From: Streptomyces varsoviensis
GTDB lineage: Bacteria > Actinomycetota > Actinomycetes > Streptomycetales > Streptomycetaceae
Length of the DNA: 64,000 bases
NCBI RefSeq assembly: GCF_000718635.1
Contig: NZ_JOBF01000002.1
Coordinates: 372,001 to 436,000 of the forward strand
Direction of reading: 5' to 3'
Numbering within the stretch: the stretch's first letter is position 1; every line of letters begins with the position of its first letter. Below the pieces are notes generated by a model, which was not told the origin of the DNA, ran no database searches, and saw only the letters and a list, made by a program, of their open reading frames with translations. Made by a program: the position numbers and the translations under genes. Shown here piece after piece: positions 10,116-17,761 of this stretch.

Positions 10116-10690
10116 GAGGGCTGGGCGGGGCGGGCGCGGAGATGGGCGCGCTCGCCCTGTTTGCCGAAGATGACGAGGAGTTCGACGGGCTGGTCGTCGT
10201 CCGGCCCGAGCCAGTGCGGTACGTGCGTGTCGAACTCCGCCACCTCGCCGGGCGCCAGCACCAGGGACCGCTCCCCGAGGTGCAGCCGCAGCCTCCCGTC
10301 GAGCACGTACACCCACTCGTAGCCCTCGTGCGTCTTGAGGTCGGGCTCCCCGGTGCTGGGGCGGATGACGAGCTTGTGCGCGTGCAGCCCGCCCGGCCTG
10401 CGGCTCAGCGGGACATAGGTCATGCCGCCCTGTGTGACCGGGCGCAGATAGACCCGCGGGTCGCCCGTCTCGGGGGCGCCCACGAGCTCGTCCAGCGACA
10501 CGCCGTACGCGCGGGCCAGCGGCAGCAGCAGCTCAAGGTTGGGCTTGCGCCCGCCGCCTTCCAGACGCGAGAGCGTGCTCTCGGAAATGCCGGTGGACTC
10601 CGCCACCGCGGCCAGCGTGACGCCGCGCCGTCGGCGCAGCTCCCGAAGCCGGGGCCCGATGGCCGTCAGCGCCTGTTCGATTCGGTCCAT
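10112..10690 (-). CDS. XRE-family regulator with C-terminal cupin sensor domain
   Basis: A 192-residue transcription factor. Residues 1-65 form a lambda-repressor-like helix-turn-helix (RELRRRRGVTLAAVAESTGI, SESTLSRLEGGGRKPNLELL). Residues about 95-185 form a small cupin: HEGYEWVYVLDGRLRLHLGE, LAPGEVAEFDTHVPHWLG. Such proteins usually bind a small ligand in the cupin barrel and control a neighbouring catabolic or antibiotic gene. ATG 10690 has GGTAGAGG immediately upstream; the frame runs on to 10726 without a better site. It is transcribed after the SDR gene at 10769-11515, its most likely partner, with a 78-base gap. The end of this gene abuts the truncated MarR. Confidence 0.9.
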   Translation of the reverse strand: MDRIEQALTAIGPRLRELRRRRGVTLAAVAESTGISESTLSRLEGGGRKPNLELLLPLARAYGVSLDELVGAPETGDPRVYLRPVTQGGMTYVPLSRRPGGLHAHKLVIRPSTGEPDLKTHEGYEWVYVLDGRLRLHLGERSLVLAPGEVAEFDTHVPHWLGPDDDQPVELLVIFGKQGERAHLRARPAQPS

Positions 10691-10768
10691 GCCTCTACCT
10701 TGCCGAAATGGCATGAGGCTTTGCAACCCTCCGCGCGGGGCGGCGGGGCGGTCTACGCGGGCGGCCGG

Positions 10769-11515
10769 TCAGCGCATGAGGGCGCCGCCGTTGATGTCGT
10801 ACGTCGCGCCGGTGATGAAGGAGTCCTCGGCGGAGAGGAACACGGCGAGCCGGGCGACGTCCTCCGGGGTGGCGATCCGGCCGAGCGGCACCTGGGCGGT
10901 CATCTCGGCCAGGGTCTCGGGGGAGACGGAACGCACCATGGGCGTGTCGATCATCGCGGGCGCCACGGCGTTGACATTGATGCCGTGGGAGGCCAGTTCG
11001 GCGGCGAAGACGCGGGTCAGCGAGATCAGCCCCGCCTTGGTCGTGCCGTAGGCGGCACCCGTGGGCCGGGGCGCCTGGCCCGCGATCGAGGACATGTTGA
11101 CGACGCGCCCGAACCCCCGCTCGCGCATGTCGGCGGCCACCATGCGCGTGAGGAAGAACGCGGCCCGCAGATTGACCGCGAACACGTCGTCCCACTCCTC
11201 CGGCGTGATGTCCCAGAGCGACTTGACCAGCGGCCGGGCCGCGTTGTTGACCAGTACGTCCACGGGGCCCCACTCGCTCGCGGCGCGGTAGCCGGCGGCG
11301 AGGGCGTCGAGGTCGCGCAGATCGGCGTGGATCGCGAGGGCGCGCTCCCCGCTCGGGTCCACCTCGGCGACCAGGGCGCGGTTGCGCTCGTCGTCCACGT
11401 CGAGCGCCGCGACCCGCGCGCCCTCGTCGTGGTACGCGCGGACCAGGGCGGCCCCGAGCCCTTGGGCGGAACCGGTGATCAGGACGGTGCGTCCGGCGAG
11501 GCCGGTGGGGAGCAT
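10769..11515 (-). CDS. Short-chain dehydrogenase/reductase
   Basis: A complete 248-residue classical SDR. Motifs are TGSAQGLG (cofactor loop, about residues 14-21), Asp-containing ALDVDD after strand 2 (suggests NAD rather than NADP), NNAA, the catalytic Ser in MSSIAG, YGTTK (Tyr-x-x-x-Lys) and the C-terminal SFITGATYDINGG. The substrate is not evident; glucose/3-oxoacyl-ACP dehydrogenase-type annotations are common for this group. ATG 11515 is chosen with GAAAGGA upstream; the frame stays open to 11737 but only by chance GC-rich coding. It lies between a small unknown protein and the XRE-cupin regulator on the same strand, probably one transcript. Confidence 0.9.
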   Translation of the reverse strand: MLPTGLAGRTVLITGSAQGLGAALVRAYHDEGARVAALDVDDERNRALVAEVDPSGERALAIHADLRDLDALAAGYRAASEWGPVDVLVNNAARPLVKSLWDITPEEWDDVFAVNLRAAFFLTRMVAADMRERGFGRVVNMSSIAGQAPRPTGAAYGTTKAGLISLTRVFAAELASHGINVNAVAPAMIDTPMVRSVSPETLAEMTAQVPLGRIATPEDVARLAVFLSAEDSFITGATYDINGGALMR

Positions 11516-11580
11516 GTGGCGGGTCCTTTCAGGAGCTGCGGTGCGGGGAGGCGGCGGAGGGGAAAGGGGCGCGGGGGCCG

Positions 11581-11997
11581 TCAGCGCGTGCCGAAGAACA
11601 GCGGGCGGCCGAGCCGCGCCTCGACGCGCAGGTAGCGCCACAGGCGGCTCTCGCCGACCGGCGTCTCGCGGACGATGCCGCAGACCTCGGCGGCGGTGGC
11701 CACGTCGGGCACGTCGGCGAGGATGTAGGAGGTCCACGGCCAGCCCGGCGTCGCGCCGACCATGAGCTGGTCGTCGTCGAGGGTGCCGAGCACCGTGATG
11801 CCGAAGCGCTCGGCGAGCCGGTCGAAGGCGGGCGTGATCGCGGCGGCCACCGCGGCGCGCTCGTCGTCACCGGCGTTGAAGAACTCCTGGGTGACGGCGA
11901 TGCAGAACAGTGTCCGCAGCGGCGCGCCGCCGCCGTCCTGCCCGGGGCCGCCGGCCGCGGGCGCCGGGGTGGTGGGGGAGTCGGTGGTCTCGTGCAC
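11581..11997 (-). CDS. Small protein resembling dimeric alpha+beta barrel (muconolactone isomerase/IacB-like) proteins
   Basis: A 138-residue protein with a disordered Pro/Gly-rich first 27 residues, then a compact core: LFCIAVTQEFFNAGDDERAA, a long helix AITPAFDRLAERFGI, strand TVLGTLDDDQLMVG, PWTSYILADVP and a C-terminal YLRVEARLGRPLFFG. The helix-strand pattern fits small ferredoxin-like, dimeric barrel proteins that accompany aromatic-degrading enzymes, but I cannot name the family with certainty. It starts at GTG 11997 with GGAAG upstream. It heads the operon with the SDR and XRE-cupin genes and is divergent from the ArsR-type regulator, which probably controls it. Confidence 0.7.
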   Translation of the reverse strand: MHETTDSPTTPAPAAGGPGQDGGGAPLRTLFCIAVTQEFFNAGDDERAAVAAAITPAFDRLAERFGITVLGTLDDDQLMVGATPGWPWTSYILADVPDVATAAEVCGIVRETPVGESRLWRYLRVEARLGRPLFFGTR

Positions 11998-12162
11998 GGC
12001 GTCTTCCGTCTCTGTGGGGGAGCGGCTCCGCGGGAGCGCTCGGCGGGCGGTGGCTGCGTGCCCGGCGGCGCGGCCGGGGGCGGGGAGGCGCCCAGGGCGC
12101 GGCGTTGCACCGCCAGAACATTTACAGGATCATCGAAATGACAGTCCGCACGCTAACACCCA

Positions 12163-12179
12163 GTTTGAGAGATCTCTAA
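12163..12179. promoter_or_regulatory. Palindrome abutting the ArsR-type start codon
   Basis: The perfect palindrome AGAGATCTCT lies at 12168-12177 within TTTGAGAGATCTCTAAA and ends 2 bases before ATG 12180. No Shine-Dalgarno sequence fits between, so the regulator may be made from a leaderless transcript with the operator at or near its start. The region 11998-12179 is otherwise the divergent control region. Confidence 0.5.
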
Positions 12180-12566
12180 ATGTCTCCCTCCGCGCGCACG
12201 CCGGCCGCGCCGCCCACCGACTCGCCGCCGGCCGACGCCGACCAGCCCGACACCGCCGACCTGTGCCTCGGCGCGCTGCTCCAGGCGTTCAGCGAGCCCC
12301 TGCGGCAGCACATCGTCCGGCGGCTGGCCGTGGAGCTGGAGGTGGGCTGCGGCGACATCGAACTGCCCGTCACACGGGCCACCGGCTCGTACCACTTCCG
12401 AGTCCTGCGGCAAGCGGGCTGGACGCACACGCGGCGGATCGGGCGGGAGCGCTACATCTCCCTGCGGAGCGCCGACATCGAGGAGCGCTTCCCCGGGCTG
12501 CTGCCGGCGCTGCTCAAGGCGGCGGAGGCGGACGAGGCGCGCAGGCGGGGCCGGGGTCGCGGCTGA
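12180..12566 (+). CDS. ArsR-type winged-helix regulator
   Basis: A 128-residue DNA-binding protein. After a Pro-rich leader of about 28 residues comes an ArsR-like core: LLQAFSEPLRQHIVRRLA, then GDIELPVTRATGSYHFRVLR (recognition helix region with the typical S-x-HF-R-L), QAGWTHTRRIGRERYISLR (wing) and a C-terminal dimer helix. It lacks the CxC metal site of classical ArsR, so a small-molecule or redox signal is more likely than metal. ATG 12180 directly follows a perfect palindrome and lacks a ribosome site. It is divergent from the small protein-SDR-XRE operon and is the obvious candidate to regulate it. Tail is Arg/Gly-rich. Confidence 0.85.
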   Translation: MSPSARTPAAPPTDSPPADADQPDTADLCLGALLQAFSEPLRQHIVRRLAVELEVGCGDIELPVTRATGSYHFRVLRQAGWTHTRRIGRERYISLRSADIEERFPGLLPALLKAAEADEARRRGRGRG

Positions 12567-12669
12567 GGCCGGCCCGCCGGGCGCCCCCGTGTCCGCCGTC
12601 TTGCCCCTCCGTGGTGTCGCGATATAGCGTGAGTGCGAAGTTGGGTTCGTATCGCTGAGGAGACCGTCC

Positions 12670-13341
12670 ATGCCCGATCACGCCGCGACGCCGGAGCCGG
12701 TCCGCGAGCCCGCACGACCCGCCGCCCAGGCCCCCGCGGCCCAGGCACCCGCCGTCCCGGCGCCCGCCGCTCAGGCCCCCGCCGTCCGCGCCTCCGACCA
12801 GGAGCGGGACGCCGCCGCGGCGCTCCTCGCCGACGCGCTCGCCCTCGGCCGGATCTCCGCCGAGGAGCACTCCGACCGCCTGGAGGCCGTCTACCAGGCC
12901 CGCACCCGCGCCGAACTCGTGCCGCTCACCGCGGACCTGCCCGCCCCCGAGCCCGGCCGGGCCCTCGCCGACCCCGTCGACAGCGAGCCGCTGACGGCCC
13001 TCTTCAGCAAGATCCGGCGCGGCGGCCAACTGCCCGTGCCCCCGCACTCCGTCGTGCACGCGCGGTTCGGCGCGGTCGTCCTCGACCTGCGGCACGCCGT
13101 CTTCACCCGGCGCGAGGTCGTGATCGACGCCAACTCCTTCTGCGGCAAGATCGAGATCCTGCTGCCCGACGAGGCGCAGGTCTACGACACCGGCACCGCC
13201 CTCTTCGGCAAGCGCTCGCTGCCCGGCAAGCCCCCGCAGGGCGGCACGGAGGGCCCGGTGGTGCGCATCACCGGACGCTCCGTCTTCGGCCATGTGCGGC
13301 TCATGCGGAACTTCAAGTGGCCTTGGCGCGAGTGGCGTTGA
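12670..13341 (+). CDS. DUF1707 domain protein with LiaF-like C-terminal domain
   Basis: A 223-residue soluble protein. Residues 1-42 are Ala/Pro repeats (AAQAPA, AAQAPAV) likely to be disordered. Residues about 43-95 form the DUF1707 motif VRASDQERDAAAALLADALA with the SAEEHSDRLEAVYQARTRAELVPL continuation. The C-terminal half (VVHARFGAVVLDLRHA, ITGRSVFGHVRL) resembles the beta-helical DUF2154/LiaF type region. Such proteins are widespread in actinobacteria, often linked to envelope stress or membrane sensing, but function is not established. ATG 12670 follows GAGGAGA at 12656-12662. Its 3' end overlaps the convergent epimerase gene by 29 bases. Confidence 0.85.
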   Translation: MPDHAATPEPVREPARPAAQAPAAQAPAVPAPAAQAPAVRASDQERDAAAALLADALALGRISAEEHSDRLEAVYQARTRAELVPLTADLPAPEPGRALADPVDSEPLTALFSKIRRGGQLPVPPHSVVHARFGAVVLDLRHAVFTRREVVIDANSFCGKIEILLPDEAQVYDTGTALFGKRSLPGKPPQGGTEGPVVRITGRSVFGHVRLMRNFKWPWREWR

Positions 13342-14362
13342 GCCAGGCGTCCTCGGTCGCGTAGTCGAAGAGCCCCGGGTAGACCCCGGCCAGCACCGGG
13401 AACGCCGTACGCCAGTCCCGGGCCGCCAGTTCCCGGGTCAGCCACTCCACGGTCGGCGGCAGCGACTCGGCATAGCCCGTCACCGCCCGGTAGCCCAGCT
13501 CCCGTTCGGCCGCCGACGTGTCGAACACCACCGGCCGCTCCACACTCCACGGTGTCTCCCCGACGCCCGGCCGCGGGGGCGCCCCGTCGACCGGCACCAT
13601 CTCGCTGCGCACCCCCATCACCGCGTCGACCGCCGCCGAGATCTCCGCCACCGACGGCGCCTCGGGGTCGCCGGTGTTCAGCACCCGCGATCCGGGCCGG
13701 GCCGCCGCGAGCCGCACCAGCTCCGCGAGATTGTCGACATGAACGGTGTGGAAGCGGCTCTCGCCGCGCCAGGCGAGCACGCGCACCGGACGGCCGTCCA
13801 GCGCCCGCTTGACGAAGTACAGCTCCCGGGGCAGCGGGCTGTGCGGGCCGTGGATGGCGCCCGCCCGCAGCAGCGTCGTCGGCAGCCGGTCGCCGGCCGC
13901 CAGCAGCTCCTGCTCCAGCGCCGCCTTCCTCGTGCCGTACGTCTGATCGCTCGGCGCGACCGTGCGGCACGACTCGGTGATCGGCACCGGATAGGCCGGG
14001 AAGCCGTCCGGTTCGCCCTGCGTGTCGAAGCTCCGGCCGCGCTCGTCCTCGTACACCGCGCCGCTGGAGATCACCACGGCCGACCCGACGCGGTCCGCCA
14101 GTCCCCGTAGCTGCCGCGCGTGCTCCCGCCCGTACGCGACGCAGTCCAGCAGGACGTCGCACCCGTCCCCGAGGGCCGCCCCGAGCGCCGCGCCGTCCTC
14201 CCGGTCCACGGCCACCGCCTGTACGTCCCCGGGCCAGCCCGCGTCCCGGCCGGCGCTCCTCGACGCCGCCCGTACGCGCCACCCGTCGGCCGCGAGCGCG
14301 CGCACCGCCACCCTTCCGATCTGCCCGGTCGCGCCGAGCACGAATGCCGTTCCGTTCGCCAT
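13313..14362 (-). CDS. NAD-dependent epimerase/dehydratase family protein
   Basis: A 349-residue extended SDR. The N-terminus FVLGATGQIGRVAVRALAAD carries the Rossmann GxxGxxG loop. Further motifs are VVISSGAVYEDERGR (active-site Ser/Thr strand), YGTRKAALEQEL (Tyr-x-x-x-Lys) and the substrate-binding AGAIHGPHSPLPRELYFVKRAL and HTVHVDNLAELVRL segments. Proteins of this type act on nucleotide sugars or related compounds; the substrate cannot be read from sequence. ATG 14362 has no strong ribosome site. The C-terminal 9 codons overlap the convergent DUF1707 gene on the other strand. Confidence 0.88.
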   Translation of the reverse strand: MANGTAFVLGATGQIGRVAVRALAADGWRVRAASRSAGRDAGWPGDVQAVAVDREDGAALGAALGDGCDVLLDCVAYGREHARQLRGLADRVGSAVVISSGAVYEDERGRSFDTQGEPDGFPAYPVPITESCRTVAPSDQTYGTRKAALEQELLAAGDRLPTTLLRAGAIHGPHSPLPRELYFVKRALDGRPVRVLAWRGESRFHTVHVDNLAELVRLAAARPGSRVLNTGDPEAPSVAEISAAVDAVMGVRSEMVPVDGAPPRPGVGETPWSVERPVVFDTSAAERELGYRAVTGYAESLPPTVEWLTRELAARDWRTAFPVLAGVYPGLFDYATEDAWLNATRAKAT

Positions 14363-14441
14363 GGCCGGGACGGTACGGCCCCCGCGAGCGGCGCGCCCAC
14401 CCCCTTACGCCGTGCGCTGATTCGCCGTCAGCGCAATGGGG

Positions 14442-15146
14442 TCAGCGCGAGGGCCGCCCGGACCGCCGCGTCTGATCGGCCTTCTTCGCCTCGGTCGCGT
14501 ACTGATCCACGTACTCCTGCCCGGAGAGCCGCAGGATGGCGTACATGATCTCGTCGGTCACGGCCCGCAGCGCGACGTGCTCGTCGCTCAGCCCCACGAA
14601 CCGCGAGAAGTCCAGCGGCTCCCCGAACCGGATCGTCACCGGCCGGATCCGGGGCAGGGCCCGGCCCGGCGGCTGGACCTCGAACGTGCCGACCATCGCG
14701 CACGGCACCACCGGCACCCCCGCCCGCAGCGCCATCGCCGCGACGCCCGTACGCCCCTTGTACAGCCGCCCGTCATGCGACCGGGTGCCCTCCGGATAGA
14801 CGCCCAGCAGCCGGCCCTTGCCCAGCACCGCCAGCCCCGAGCGCAGCGCGGCCTGAGCCGCCTTGCCGCCCGAGCGGTCCACCGGGATCTGCCCGGCGCC
14901 GCGGAAGAAGGCCGCCGTCAGCCGGCCCCGCAGCCCCCGGCCCGTGAAGTACTCCGACTTCGCCAGGAACGTGATTCTGCGCGGCAGGATCACCGGCATC
15001 AGGAAATGATCGGAGAACGACAGGTGATTTCCCGCGACAATCGCCGCGCCGTCGTCCGGGATATGGCCGATCCCCTCGATTCTCGGCCGGAACAGCAGCC
15101 TGAGCGGCGGCCCCAGGAACACGTATTTGAGCAACTGGTAGAACAC
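14442..15146 (-). CDS. 1-acyl-sn-glycerol-3-phosphate acyltransferase family protein
   Basis: PlsC-type acyltransferase that transfers a fatty acyl group to lysophosphatidate or a related acceptor at the inner face of the membrane. Motif I NHLSFSDHF (His41, Asp46) and motif III YPEGTRS (about 117-123) are intact, and GVPVVPCAMVGT matches motif IV. A hydrophobic N-terminus (LLKYVFLGPPLRLLF) probably anchors it. GTG 15146 is preceded by GGGGGAGG. The 234-residue length is usual. It follows a 52-residue membrane protein gene on the same strand with a 63-base gap. Confidence 0.9.
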   Translation of the reverse strand: MFYQLLKYVFLGPPLRLLFRPRIEGIGHIPDDGAAIVAGNHLSFSDHFLMPVILPRRITFLAKSEYFTGRGLRGRLTAAFFRGAGQIPVDRSGGKAAQAALRSGLAVLGKGRLLGVYPEGTRSHDGRLYKGRTGVAAMALRAGVPVVPCAMVGTFEVQPPGRALPRIRPVTIRFGEPLDFSRFVGLSDEHVALRAVTDEIMYAILRLSGQEYVDQYATEAKKADQTRRSGRPSR

Positions 15147-15209
15147 GGCGGCAGCCTCCCCCTCTTGCCCCCTCTTCCGCCTTCTTCCCCCTCTTCTGGG
15201 GTTCCCCCC

Positions 15210-15368
15210 TCAGTTCCCGCGCGCCACCACCACCCCCACCGTCAGCAGCCCCAGCACCACCCACGTGAACCACAGCCAGCCGTTGCTGCCCAGCGCCACG
15301 CTGTAGCCGGTCACCACGACCAGGCCGCCCACCGTCATCGCTGCCATCGTCCGTGCAGATCCGGGCAT
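15210..15368 (-). CDS. Small two-helix membrane protein (52 residues)
   Basis: This short gene was read by eye. The product begins MPGSARTMAAMTVGGLVVVT and contains two hydrophobic segments, about residues 8-25 and 32-49 (WLWFTWVVLGLLTVGVVVAR), joined by SVALGSNG. ATG 15368 has a strong ribosome site GGGAGGTG upstream, and codon third positions are almost all G or C, both of which argue for real coding. The family is not known to me. It lies between the CtaG-like gene, from which it is separated by a hairpin terminator, and the PlsC-type acyltransferase, with which it may be co-transcribed. Confidence 0.7.
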   Translation of the reverse strand: MPGSARTMAAMTVGGLVVVTGYSVALGSNGWLWFTWVVLGLLTVGVVVARGN

Positions 15369-15407
15369 GTTCCGCACCTCCCTCAGGCGGCCCGGCCGGG
15401 AAAACGC

Positions 15408-15451
15408 GAGGACCGCGGTCAGGGGACCATCGTCACCCCGCCGCGGTCCTC
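15408..15451 (-). terminator. Hairpin downstream of the CtaG-like gene
   Basis: GAGGACCGCGG (15408-15418) pairs perfectly with CCGCGGTCCTC (15441-15451), with a smaller GGGGAC-type stem possible in the loop. It lies 13 bases past the end of the CtaG-like gene and ahead of the small membrane protein gene. Confidence 0.65.
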
Positions 15452-15463
15452 ACCGCCAGACGG

Positions 15464-16420
15464 CTACTGCCCGCCGCGCGCCTGAAGCGTCGCGAGATAG
15501 GCGTTGTACGCCGCCAGCTCCTGGTCGCCGCTGCGCGCCTCCATCCGGTCCGAGCGCCGCGCCTGCCGCTGCTCGGACTTGTACCACTGGAAGACCAGCG
15601 CGATCAGCACGACCACCGAGGGGATCTCGCTGAACGCCCACGCGATGCCGCCCGCCGCCATCTGGTCCGACAGCGGATCGACGCCGAGCGAGGCCGCCGG
15701 ATGCATATATGTGCCGATCATCGGCTGCGACGCCATCATCAGCGCGATGCCGAAGAACGCGTGGAACGGCATGCCCGCGAACAGCTCCAGCATCCGCATC
15801 ACATAACCCGGCCGGTGCGGCCCCGGGTCCACGCCCATGATCGGCCAGAAGAACACCAGACCCACCGCGAGGAAGTGCACCATCATCGCGATGTGCCCGA
15901 CCCGGCTGCCCATGAGGAAGTCGAAAATAGGCGTGAAATACAGCCCGTAAAGGCTCGCGATGAAGATCGGAATCGTGAATACGGGGTGCGTGATGATCCG
16001 CATGTAGCGGCTGTGCAACAGCGCCACCAGCCATTCGCGCGGGCCCTTCCGGCCGCGCGCCGCCGTGGGCAGCGCCCGCAGCGCCAGCGTCACCGGCGCC
16101 CCCAGCAGGATCAGGATCGGGGAGAGCATGCTGATGACCATGTGCTGCACCATGTGCACGCTGAACATGACCATGCCGTAGTCGTTCAGCTTGGTGCACA
16201 TCACCAGCGCCACCGTGAGGACGCCGATGACGTACGAGACCGTGCGCCCCACCGGCCACTCGTCGCCGCGCCGCCGCAGCCGCACCACGGCCCAGCCGTA
16301 GAGCGCGAGCCCCAGCAAGCAGCCGACCATGAAGAAGGCGTCGCCGCTGAACTCCAGGCTCCGTCCCAGCGTGAACGGCGGCAGATCCATCATCATCATG
16401 CCGTGACCGCCGTGGTCCAT
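15464..16420 (-). CDS. Cytochrome c oxidase assembly protein (CtaG/caa3 type)
   Basis: A 318-residue polytopic membrane protein of the caa3_CtaG family, which helps copper insertion into cytochrome oxidase. The N-terminus is His/Met-rich (MDHGGHGMMMMDLPPF), as expected for a copper-handling protein. About seven to eight hydrophobic spans follow, with conserved His residues in the membrane segments: SVHMVQHMVISMLSP, MMVHFLAVGLVFFWP and FHAFFGIALMM. ATG 16420 is chosen because AGGAGAG precedes it and it gives the His-rich start; an in-frame codon at 16444 would add eight residues. Bounded on both sides by hairpin terminators, so probably a single-gene unit. Confidence 0.88.
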   Translation of the reverse strand: MDHGGHGMMMMDLPPFTLGRSLEFSGDAFFMVGCLLGLALYGWAVVRLRRRGDEWPVGRTVSYVIGVLTVALVMCTKLNDYGMVMFSVHMVQHMVISMLSPILILLGAPVTLALRALPTAARGRKGPREWLVALLHSRYMRIITHPVFTIPIFIASLYGLYFTPIFDFLMGSRVGHIAMMVHFLAVGLVFFWPIMGVDPGPHRPGYVMRMLELFAGMPFHAFFGIALMMASQPMIGTYMHPAASLGVDPLSDQMAAGGIAWAFSEIPSVVVLIALVFQWYKSEQRQARRSDRMEARSGDQELAAYNAYLATLQARGGQ

Positions 16421-16465
16421 CCGCTCTCTCCTACTTCGTACCAATGCGCCCGCACCAGACTAGAA

Positions 16466-16497
16466 CCGCCCCCGGCCGGGGGTCCGGCCGGGGGCGG
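16466..16497. terminator. Strong GC hairpin between pfkA and the CtaG-like gene
   Basis: CCGCCCCCGGCC (16466-16477) and GGCCGGGGGCGG (16486-16497) form a perfect 12-base stem with an 8-base loop, followed on the plus strand by CTTTC. Both flanking genes read leftward, so it would end the pfkA transcript. Confidence 0.7.
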
Positions 16498-16501
16498 CTT
16501 T

Positions 16502-16543
16502 CGGCGCTGATCACGTCCGTAACGGCGCTGATCACGTCCGTAA
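16502..16543. repeat. Perfect 21-bp tandem duplication downstream of pfkA
   Basis: The 21-base unit starting CGGCGCTGATCACGTCCGTA occurs twice without mismatch, at 16502-16522 and 16523-16543. Each copy contains the self-complementary TGATCA. It lies between the pfkA stop and the terminator. Confidence 0.9.
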
Positions 16544-16589
16544 AGGTGGGAACGGACGAAAACGGCGCGAGGTCAGCTCGCGGTACGGG

Positions 16590-17615
16590 TCACAGCACGC
16601 ACTCCACCTCGCCGTACCGCTCCGCCGGCACCGTCTTGAGCGTCTCCACGGCCTCCGCCAGCGGCACCAGCGTGATGTCCGTGCCGCGCAGCGCCGTCAT
16701 CATCCCGAACTCGCCGCGGTGCGCCGCCTCCACCGCGTGCCAGCCGAACCGGGTCGCCAGCACCCGGTCGTACGCGGTCGGCGTGCCGCCCCGCTGCACA
16801 TGGCCCAGGATCACCGGACGCGCCTCCTTCTCCAGGCGCCGCTCCAGCTCGACCGCCAACTGGCGGGCGACGCCCGCGAAACGCTCGTGCCCGTAGACGT
16901 CGGTACCGCCGATGTCGAAGTCCATCGACCCCTCGCGCGGCTTCGCGCCCTCCGCGACCACCACGATCGCGAACTTCTTGCCCGCCGCGAAGCGCGCGCC
17001 CACCAGCGCGGTCAACTCGTCGATGTCGAACGGCCGCTCCGGCACGACGATGGCGTGCGCGCCCGCCGCCATCCCCGAGTGCAGGGCGATCCACCCCGTG
17101 TGCCGCCCCATCACCTCGACGATCAGCACCCGCTGATGCGACTCCGCCGTGGTCTTGAGCCGGTCCAGCGCCTCGGTCGCGACGCCGACCGCCGTGTCGA
17201 AGCCGAACGTCACATCCGTCGACGCGATGTCGTTGTCGATCGTCTTGGGCACCCCCACGATGGGCAGCCCCGCGTCCGACAGCAGCCGCGCCGCCTTGAG
17301 GGTGCCCTCGCCGCCGATCGGGATGACCGCGTCCAGCCCCAGGTCCCGGACGTGGCCGCGGGCCCGCTCCACCCCGTCGCGCAGGTGCGCGGGCTGCACC
17401 CGGGACGAGCCGAGAATCGTTCCGCCGCGCGCCAGGATGCCGCCCACCGCGTCCAGGTCCAGCTTGCGGTAGTCGCACTCCAGGAGCCCCTTCCACCCGT
17501 CGTGGAAGCCGATGACCTCGTCACCGTGGTCGACGACCGCGCGGTGCACGACGGACCGGATGACGGCGTTCAGGCCGGGGCAGTCGCCACCGGAAGTGAG
17601 CACACCAATTCGCAT
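16590..17615 (-). CDS. pfkA: 6-phosphofructokinase
   Basis: Glycolytic enzyme that phosphorylates fructose 6-phosphate. The 341-residue protein has the nucleotide loop VLTSGGDCPGLNAVIRS, the IGGEGTL motif (Gly at the position that marks ATP rather than pyrophosphate use), the catalytic PKTIDND, substrate-binding MGRHTGW, and GHVQRGGTPTAYDR near the C-terminus. The sequence fits the group III PFKs of actinomycetes. ATG 17615 has only a weak AAAGG site. Stands alone between GatD and a terminator. Identification is firm; regulation by effectors cannot be judged from sequence. Confidence 0.95.
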   Translation of the reverse strand: MRIGVLTSGGDCPGLNAVIRSVVHRAVVDHGDEVIGFHDGWKGLLECDYRKLDLDAVGGILARGGTILGSSRVQPAHLRDGVERARGHVRDLGLDAVIPIGGEGTLKAARLLSDAGLPIVGVPKTIDNDIASTDVTFGFDTAVGVATEALDRLKTTAESHQRVLIVEVMGRHTGWIALHSGMAAGAHAIVVPERPFDIDELTALVGARFAAGKKFAIVVVAEGAKPREGSMDFDIGGTDVYGHERFAGVARQLAVELERRLEKEARPVILGHVQRGGTPTAYDRVLATRFGWHAVEAAHRGEFGMMTALRGTDITLVPLAEAVETLKTVPAERYGEVECVL

Positions 17616-17761
17616 GGCAGGAAAACCTTTGCAACAGGGCCGGATGACCGGACCCCGTCGTCCGGCTGGATCATCCCCGCCACCCTACAAGCGCGGGTGG
17701 CGGGAGAACCGATCCGTCCGTCATACGGGCCACTTGGCCGAGAAGACCCGCGCCCCGGCCG

